A stretch of 64,000 bases of DNA from Lysobacter sp. Root690 (lineage in GTDB: Bacteria; Pseudomonadota; Gammaproteobacteria; Xanthomonadales; Xanthomonadaceae). The stretch's first letter is position 1, and every line of letters starts with the position of its first letter. Under the pieces are notes generated by a model. The model saw only the letters and a list, made by a program, of their open reading frames with translations, searched no databases and was not told the origin of the DNA. The DNA lies in the NCBI RefSeq assembly GCF_001427785.1, contig NZ_LMHM01000018.1, forward strand, positions 201,392 through 265,391, given 5' to 3'. Positions 59,356-64,000 of this stretch are shown here, piece by piece. Both the position numbers and the translations under genes were made by a program.

Positions 59356-60489
59356 TTAGCGCGGTTGGATTCCGAGGGTGGCTTTCAATCGCTGGGCGAA
59401 TTCATGCACCGGCAGCGGACTGCCCGGCATCAGCTCGCCCATCAAGGCATCGGCTGCGGCGTTTTCCCCGCGCGCTTCGAGCACCAGGGTCTTGGCGTAG
59501 CGCGCGGTGACCGCCTGCGGATCCAGGCGCAACGCCCGCTTGATGCCCTGCTCGGCCGCGTCGTAATCGCCGCGCAAGGCGTCGATCAGCGCGAGCCCGC
59601 CGTGGGTGTCGCCGAAATTACGATCGAGCTCGTAGGCCTTGCGGTAACTGGTTTCGGCCGCGTCGCGATCGTTCTGCAACAACTGCGTCCACGCCAGCGC
59701 ATGCCAGGTGCCGATGTGATCGGGCATCGCCACGACCGCGTGGTGCAAGGTATCGCGCGCGGCCGGCAAGTCGTTGCGCAGCATCTGCAACTGGCCGTAG
59801 CCCGACAGCGCGCGGCCCGAATTCGGATGCCGCTGCAGGCCGCGTTCGAACAACGCCTGCGCGCTGTCCAGATCGCTCTGCCACAACGACATGGTGCCGG
59901 CGACCAGCAGCGCTTCGTGTTGTTCGGGATAGCGCAGCAGGCAGTCGCGCGCGGCGATCGCGGCTTCTTCGAAACGGCTGGCGTCGAACAAGGCCAGGGC
60001 ACGCACGCCCTGCGCGGCTTCATCGTCGGGATCGAGCTGCAGCGCGCGATCGAGCGCGGCGACCGCGTCGTCGTAACGCTCGCGCATCAGCTCGATGCGG
60101 CCCTTGAGCACGAACAGCGCCGGCGCCGGTTCGAACCGCGCGAGCGCGGCCTCGACCGTGGCCGCGGCATCGTCGACATGACGCTGGCACAGCTGGGCGA
60201 ACGCCAGATCGTGACGGATCGCGAGGTTGTCGTGACCGTGCTCGACCAGGCCGCGATAACCGGCCTCGGCCTGCGCATGGCGGCCGTGGATCAGATCGAT
60301 CCTGGCCAGGCGGAACGCCGGCCCGGGCGCGGTCTCGCCATCGGGCAAGCCACGCAGCACGGCTTCGGCCTGCGCGTACTCAGCCTGCGCGCATAACGCG
60401 TCGGCCAGGTCGCAGGCGAGATTGATGTTGGTTGGATCTGTTGCAAGAAAGCCACGCAGCTGCGTGACCCGCACGTCCATGCGTTCCAT
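59356..60489 (-). CDS. Tetratricopeptide repeat protein at the head of the flagellar-type operon
   Basis: The 377-residue protein is made of about ten TPR units (for example AEYAQAEAVLRGLPDGETAP, ERYDDAVAALDRALQLDPDD, SDLDSAQALFERGLQRHPNS, GDYDAAEQGIKRALRLDPQA). It has no signal peptide, so it is cytoplasmic. It lies 19 bases before fliQ on the same strand. A TTGACA hexamer on the minus strand at 60654-60659 may be the -35 of the operon promoter. It is not a standard flagellar gene; TPR proteins serve as chaperones or pilotin-like helpers in secretion systems, so a substrate-handling role is possible. Confidence 0.85.
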   Translation of the reverse strand: MERMDVRVTQLRGFLATDPTNINLACDLADALCAQAEYAQAEAVLRGLPDGETAPGPAFRLARIDLIHGRHAQAEAGYRGLVEHGHDNLAIRHDLAFAQLCQRHVDDAAATVEAALARFEPAPALFVLKGRIELMRERYDDAVAALDRALQLDPDDEAAQGVRALALFDASRFEEAAIAARDCLLRYPEQHEALLVAGTMSLWQSDLDSAQALFERGLQRHPNSGRALSGYGQLQMLRNDLPAARDTLHHAVVAMPDHIGTWHALAWTQLLQNDRDAAETSYRKAYELDRNFGDTHGGLALIDALRGDYDAAEQGIKRALRLDPQAVTARYAKTLVLEARGENAAADALMGELMPGSPLPVHEFAQRLKATLGIQPR

Positions 60490-60689
60490 ATCCTGACGTC
60501 GTCTCCAAACGTCGAACTGCTGATTTTCGATCGACCCTCACCCATCCCCATGGACGATGGCCGACCCCCTGTGCCTCGATACTGCTTCCGCCGTGTTACA
60601 TAACTGATTCAGCAAATCGGCGGTGGCGAACGCTAACTCGATAAATTCGTGTCTGTCAACACAGATTGCACCGAACCCGTCTCACGGTT

Positions 60690-61073
60690 TCAGACGCGAA
60701 GTTCGGAAAGCAAGCGCGCCATGGCTTGGCGGTGGGAATCGTCGGCCTGAAGGGTTTCGACCAGTGAGTCCAACATCGGCTGCCATTGGCTGTGTTCGCG
60801 CAACTCACTGCCAAATTCCCATAGCAATATGGTGCGAATCACACGTGGCCTTGCCGCATCCAGGGCCTCGGCGTCGCCGGCCGGCACGTCCTTGAGCAGT
60901 TCGGCCAGATCGCGCCGCAGCGCGGCGAGGTCGCGCTTGCCGCTGCGCACCGGCGGCGGCGTTTGCTCTGAGGCGGGCGTGTTCTTGCCGCCGACGCGTT
61001 CGGTCTTGCGGCTCAGTTCCGATCGCAGCGCGGCGATCAGCGAAGCGGTCGTCGATAGACGGTCGATCGACAT
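60690..61073 (-). CDS. Hypothetical helical protein upstream of the flagellar-type operon
   Basis: I do not recognise the family. The 127-residue product has a variable polar middle (residues 25-50) and a more ordered helical C-terminus (RDLAALRRDLAELLKDVPAG, RPRVIRTILLWEFGSELREH, MLDSLVETLQADDSHRQAMA). No signal or membrane segment is seen. It lies 6 bases after the TPR gene at 61080 and is likely co-transcribed. Size and acidic helical content would fit a secretion chaperone or small regulator, but nothing proves this. Confidence 0.7.
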   Translation of the reverse strand: MSIDRLSTTASLIAALRSELSRKTERVGGKNTPASEQTPPPVRSGKRDLAALRRDLAELLKDVPAGDAEALDAARPRVIRTILLWEFGSELREHSQWQPMLDSLVETLQADDSHRQAMARLLSELRV

Positions 61074-61079
61074 CGCCGA

Positions 61080-61658
61080 TCAGTGCTCGCGCCCGTAACT
61101 GGCCAGGAACATCGGATTGGCGCCGATCGGATTGGTCTCGGCCAGGGCCGCCTCGGTGGCCTGCATCGTGGCGATGTCGGCGCCCTGCACGCTCAGGCGA
61201 TCGCGCAGACGCTGCATGTCGCCGGCCAGCGCGGGAATTTCCTGCGGAAGGGCCAGGCCCTGATCGAGCTCGCGCACCGCGGTCGGCGCGTCCTCGTTGG
61301 CGGCCGCGACCAGCGCGCGCGCATACGCGGCCAAGGCATCGCCGCGATCGGCGAGCGGCGCGAGCATCTGCGTCGCTTCCTCGATAGTGCCCTTCATCAC
61401 CAGCAACTGGCCGAGCTGGAAACGCGCGATCGCCAGATCCGGCGCGCCCGCGACCGCGGCGCGGAACCCGGCCTCGGCGCGTTCGAACATGCCCAGTTGC
61501 GCGTGCTGCGCGGCCAGCAGGTACTGCGCGTAGACGTGCTTGGGATCGCGCTCGAGCAGGGTCTTGAGCATCACCAGCGAGTCCGCGTCGCGACCGTTGT
61601 TGATCGCGTCCAGCGCCAGGCGCAGCAGTTCTTCGTTGTCCAGCTTGTCGTAACTCAT
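61080..61658 (-). CDS. Second tetratricopeptide repeat protein
   Basis: The 192-residue protein has about four TPR units (NNGRDADSLVMLKTLLERDP, KHVYAQYLLAAQHAQLGMFE, RAEAGFRAAVAGAPDLAIAR, KGTIEEATQMLAPLADRGDA) and a polar C-terminal tail ending NPMFLASYGREH. It has no signal peptide. It starts a two-gene unit with the 127-residue gene, and stands divergent from the YD-repeat gene across a structured 382-base gap. Confidence 0.8.
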   Translation of the reverse strand: MSYDKLDNEELLRLALDAINNGRDADSLVMLKTLLERDPKHVYAQYLLAAQHAQLGMFERAEAGFRAAVAGAPDLAIARFQLGQLLVMKGTIEEATQMLAPLADRGDALAAYARALVAAANEDAPTAVRELDQGLALPQEIPALAGDMQRLRDRLSVQGADIATMQATEAALAETNPIGANPMFLASYGREH

Positions 61659-62040
61659 TGCCTTTACCTGCCTTTACATCGGATGCGCCTTCGCGGCGCG
61701 GTCAATGCTTGAGTGTGGCCCGGGGCACCATTGGAGACTAGACGGTGCCGCGATGGATCGGGGATGCGGCATGGCGCCCCGGGCCACAGCTTTGTATCCG
61801 CACCATGGGGCAAACGGTTTAGGGCCAATGCGCATGGGTACTGCGGGGCGATTCAGGGGTGGGGTGTGTCGGGCCGGTCCCGCTCAAGCTCAATTATCCC
61901 ATTTAGAAGCCCAATCCCGCCGAGAAATAAGGACTGAAATAACACTTCATCCGACCTAAACCTTTTCCCCGTCCCATGGATAGGTAGATAGGCCGCTGCA
62001 AGAAAGCGGCGAATCATCGAACCATCTTGGGGAAGTCGGC
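61659..62040. other. Divergent intergenic region between TPR and YD-repeat genes
   Basis: The 382 bases contain no gene. They hold a 73-base inverted-repeat element (61715-61787), a less GC-rich stretch at 61890-61990 that likely carries promoters, and a small stem GCCGCT/AGCGGC (61992-62010) in the leader of the YD-repeat gene. Confidence 0.55.
61715..61787. repeat. Element bounded by a 12-base inverted repeat, with nested stems
   Basis: GTGGCCCGGGGC (61715-61726) and GCCCCGGGCCAC (61776-61787) are perfect inverted repeats 49 bases apart. Inside, GGCACC/GGTGCC (61724-61729, 61744-61749) and CCGC/GCGG can form further stems. It could be a structured leader, a bidirectional terminator, or a small mobile repeat. 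Confidence 0.65.
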
Positions 62041-64000
62041 ATGTCGGCAGTGATTTCGGGTAACGGTCTGGGCCTGTTCAACGGCTCGGCGAGTCAGATC
62101 GGCACCGGTCTGGGCGGTGGCGCGCGGTTGGGTCAGGGCCGCGACAACCAGTACGTCAACATCGCCACCGGCAATCTGCTGCTGCAAAGCCAGGACGACC
62201 AAGTCCTGTTCCGCGGCATGCTGGTCGGCTTCAACCGCACCTACAACAGCCGCGGGCAGTTGTCCCAGGTCGGGGCCGATGCCTGGCTGACCGGGTTCGA
62301 GCGTCGGGTGGAATTGCTCTCGGGCACGTTCAACACCGCTGGCAGCGTGATGCGTCGGCATACCGGCGACGGTTCGTACCAGGACTTCAAGTTCGTCAGC
62401 GCGGGGGTGTACAGCTCCAGTACCGGCGAAGGCGCGCACGACAGTCTGAGCTGGGACGCCGGCAGCTCGACCTGGAGCTACGTCGAAGGCAGCACCCGCC
62501 AGGAAGAGCGCTACGCCGACCACGCCAGCGCGACCCTGAAGGGCCGGCTGACCCAGTTGCGCGATCTGCGCACGGACGGGGCGCAGCCGCTGGCTTGGGA
62601 TGTGAGTTACGACGCCAATGGGCGGGTGTCGCAGGTGGCGGCGCAGCAGGGCAGTTTCGTCTTCGGTTACGACGCGCAGGGGCGCCTTGCTAGCGTCATC
62701 AGCAAGGCTTACAACGTCACGTTAGGCCAGACTTGGTACGAGTACGACACAGCCGGCCGGCTCGCCTCGGTTCTCGTCGACCTTACTCCGGGCACGATGG
62801 TCGCGGGCGTTCCAACGCCGGATCACGATCAATGGACCCCTGCAGCGGGGTCCAACGACGGCTATCTTTTCAAGACCACCTACAGCTATACCGACGCCAC
62901 CAGCCTGCTGATTTCGCGGGTCGAACAAAGCGACGGCAGCCTCACCAGCTACAGCTACGACGCACAAGGCCGGATCAAGACTGTCACCCGAGGCGACAGC
63001 AACAGCGACGATGCTGACGGTGTCGGCGAAACGCTGACCTTCAGCTACGACAGCGCCACCACTACCAGCGTATCCGATTCGTCCGGCCGGACCTGGACCT
63101 ATGTCTACGACGCCGCCGGCCAGCTGACCGAAGTTCGCCAACCGGCGGTCGACGGCCTGCGCGAGACCACCGCGTATGCCTACGACACGGCCGGCAATGT
63201 CACTCGGGTATCGACCCAGAATGGCGGCCTCGTGCTTGCCCAGACCGACTATGCCTATGACGCCAACGGCAACGTCACCTGGCAATGGGATCGAGTGCAG
63301 GCCGGTAGCAATGCAACCGCCCGCGCGGTGCAGCGCACCTACACCGGCAACAACCAGTTGGCCAGCGAGACCGTCTACATCGGGCTCGACAGCGATGGTG
63401 CCGCCGACGGCGCGATGCCGAGCGGCGGCCTGACCACGCGCTATCTCTACGATGCCCAGGACCGGCTGCGTTTCGCGGTCGACGCCGCCGGCGCGGTGCG
63501 CGAAGTCGAGTACTACACCAGCGGCCTCGGCATCGGCCGGATGTCGAAGTCGCGTCAGTACCTCGGCGACGCGTATTCGGGCGCCTACACCACCGCCGAG
63601 CTCGCCACGTGGGCGACCACAGCGCGCAAGGCCAACAGCACGCTCACCGATTACAGCTATTTCAGCGTCGAGGCCCGCGGCGACCGCAGTTACGCCAGCG
63701 TCGATGCGAATGGCAACGGCATCGAAAGCGACGCCGATGTGATTGAGGGTTATCGTTACGACGAACGCGGCCGGGTTTTTATCAAGAACCATACCAGTCC
63801 TGAAGGCGGCTATCAGACTTGGTATCGTTACGATGGTCTCGGGCGCATGGTGTCTGAGACGGTTTACGAAAAAGGCACGGCGATCCAGGTACGCACCTGG
63901 GTCTATCAGGACTCGCTGCGCCTGTCCCACGCGATCATCGAAGGCGGCGTGGTCGGCGACGGCAACACCGGCAACGATCGCATCCGCAGCGAGCAGCGCG
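62041..64000 (+). CDS. YD-repeat (Rhs-like) protein, C-terminus beyond window
   Basis: The frame is open from ATG 62041 (GGGGAAG site) to the right edge, over 650 residues. The N-terminus (GQGRDNQYVNIATGNLLLQS, then FRGMLVGFNRTYNSRGQL) is a DUF6531-like lead found in large xanthomonad YD proteins. Many YD repeats follow: YDAQGRLASV, YDTAGRLASV, YDAAGQLTEV, YDTAGNVTRV, YDANGNVTW, YDERGRVFI, YDGLGRMVSE. Such proteins form a shell that can enclose a C-terminal toxin. No N-terminal signal peptide is seen, so export must use another route. The part that would show a toxin lies outside the window. Confidence 0.9.
   Translation, partial: MSAVISGNGLGLFNGSASQIGTGLGGGARLGQGRDNQYVNIATGNLLLQSQDDQVLFRGMLVGFNRTYNSRGQLSQVGADAWLTGFERRVELLSGTFNTAGSVMRRHTGDGSYQDFKFVSAGVYSSSTGEGAHDSLSWDAGSSTWSYVEGSTRQEERYADHASATLKGRLTQLRDLRTDGAQPLAWDVSYDANGRVSQVAAQQGSFVFGYDAQGRLASVISKAYNVTLGQTWYEYDTAGRLASVLVDLTPGTMVAGVPTPDHDQWTPAAGSNDGYLFKTTYSYTDATSLLISRVEQSDGSLTSYSYDAQGRIKTVTRGDSNSDDADGVGETLTFSYDSATTTSVSDSSGRTWTYVYDAAGQLTEVRQPAVDGLRETTAYAYDTAGNVTRVSTQNGGLVLAQTDYAYDANGNVTWQWDRVQAGSNATARAVQRTYTGNNQLASETVYIGLDSDGAADGAMPSGGLTTRYLYDAQDRLRFAVDAAGAVREVEYYTSGLGIGRMSKSRQYLGDAYSGAYTTAELATWATTARKANSTLTDYSYFSVEARGDRSYASVDANGNGIESDADVIEGYRYDERGRVFIKNHTSPEGGYQTWYRYDGLGRMVSETVYEKGTAIQVRTWVYQDSLRLSHAIIEGGVVGDGNTGNDRIRSEQR

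Noticed and set aside
40114..60489. Interpretation as a dedicated type III injectisome
   Set aside because: Hook (FlgE), rod (FlgB, C, F, G), L/P rings (FlgH, FlgI) and sigma-28 are present and there is no secretin or needle gene, so it is of flagellar descent.
60620..60640. GCCGATTT on the minus strand as a sigma-28 promoter for the flagellar-type operon
   Set aside because: The -35 region at the correct distance (CGAGTTAG) does not match the consensus.
61919..61926. GCCGAGAA as a possible sigma-28 -10 element before the YD-repeat gene
   Set aside because: It differs from GCCGATAA at one base, but nothing like TAAAGTTT is found at the required spacing.
1..64000. Insertion sequences, prophage, tRNA or rRNA genes
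   Set aside because: No transposase, integrase, phage structural gene, tRNA-like cloverleaf with flanking repeats or rRNA segment was recognised anywhere in the window.

Overview
The window is high-GC, densely coded, mostly single-copy bacterial chromosome. The gene content points to a Xanthomonadaceae gammaproteobacterium, most likely Lysobacter or a close relative: a large TonB-dependent receptor paired with LacI-regulated plant polysaccharide genes, a glycine-rich SSB, a YD-repeat (Rhs-like) protein with a Lysobacter-type N-terminus, and a flagellar-type gene cluster with no filament genes. This assignment is inference; no rRNA or other marker gene is present.

Region 1 (1-10,027) is an N-acetylgalactosamine locus. 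A secreted GH31 glycosidase, cut by the left window edge, is transcribed away from agaS, a ROK kinase, agaZ, agaR and a nagA/agaA-type deacetylase. The AT-rich divergent promoter carries eight CTTTC/GAAAG elements, as expected for AgaR. Together the genes suggest release of alpha-linked GalNAc outside the cytoplasm, then phosphorylation, deacetylation, deamination/isomerisation and entry into the tagatose route. A small outer-membrane beta-barrel gene with a strong terminator follows, then a scar holding fragments of a second deacetylase gene.

Region 2 (10,130-29,727) is a pectin utilisation locus. It has three pectate-lyase-type enzymes (PL1-like, PL3, and another beta-helix lyase), a type-B carboxylesterase, an SGNH/CE12-like acetylesterase, a TonB-dependent receptor, a TRAP transporter, a hydratase of the 2-keto-4-pentenoate type, kduI, kduD, a secreted cupin and kdgK. 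Two paralogous LacI regulators have almost the same recognition helix. A shared operator-like sequence (AATGACACCGGTTWCC) lies in front of the first lacI gene, kduI, the TRAP/lyase divergent promoter and the receptor/kdgK divergent promoter.

Region 3 (29,820-39,662) holds single genes: an orphan propeller-like protein, a group of stress-type genes (glycine-rich membrane protein, YghA-like SDR, ferritin-like protein, exonuclease III, cardiolipin-synthase-like PLD enzyme, a duplicated DUF6766-like membrane protein and glycine-zipper proteins), a decayed isochorismatase-family gene, and ssb.

Region 4 (40,114-61,658, minus strand) is one nearly gapless flagellar-type operon: a TPR gene, then fliQ-fliR-flhB-flhA-flgF-flgG-flgA-flgH-flgI-flgB-flgC-fliE-fliF-fliG(short)-fliH-fliI-fliJ-fliK-flgD(short)-flgE-fliM(short)-fliN-fliO-fliP-fliA. 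Many junctions are 1-8 base overlaps. It encodes export gate, ATPase, rings, rod and hook, but no flagellin, cap, hook-filament junction, flgJ, stator, fliL or chemotaxis gene. FliG is about half normal size. This looks like a hook-basal-body secretion machine freed from rotation and is the most interesting system here. Two further genes (a 127-residue protein and a TPR protein) lie before it, and a divergent YD-repeat protein runs off the right edge.
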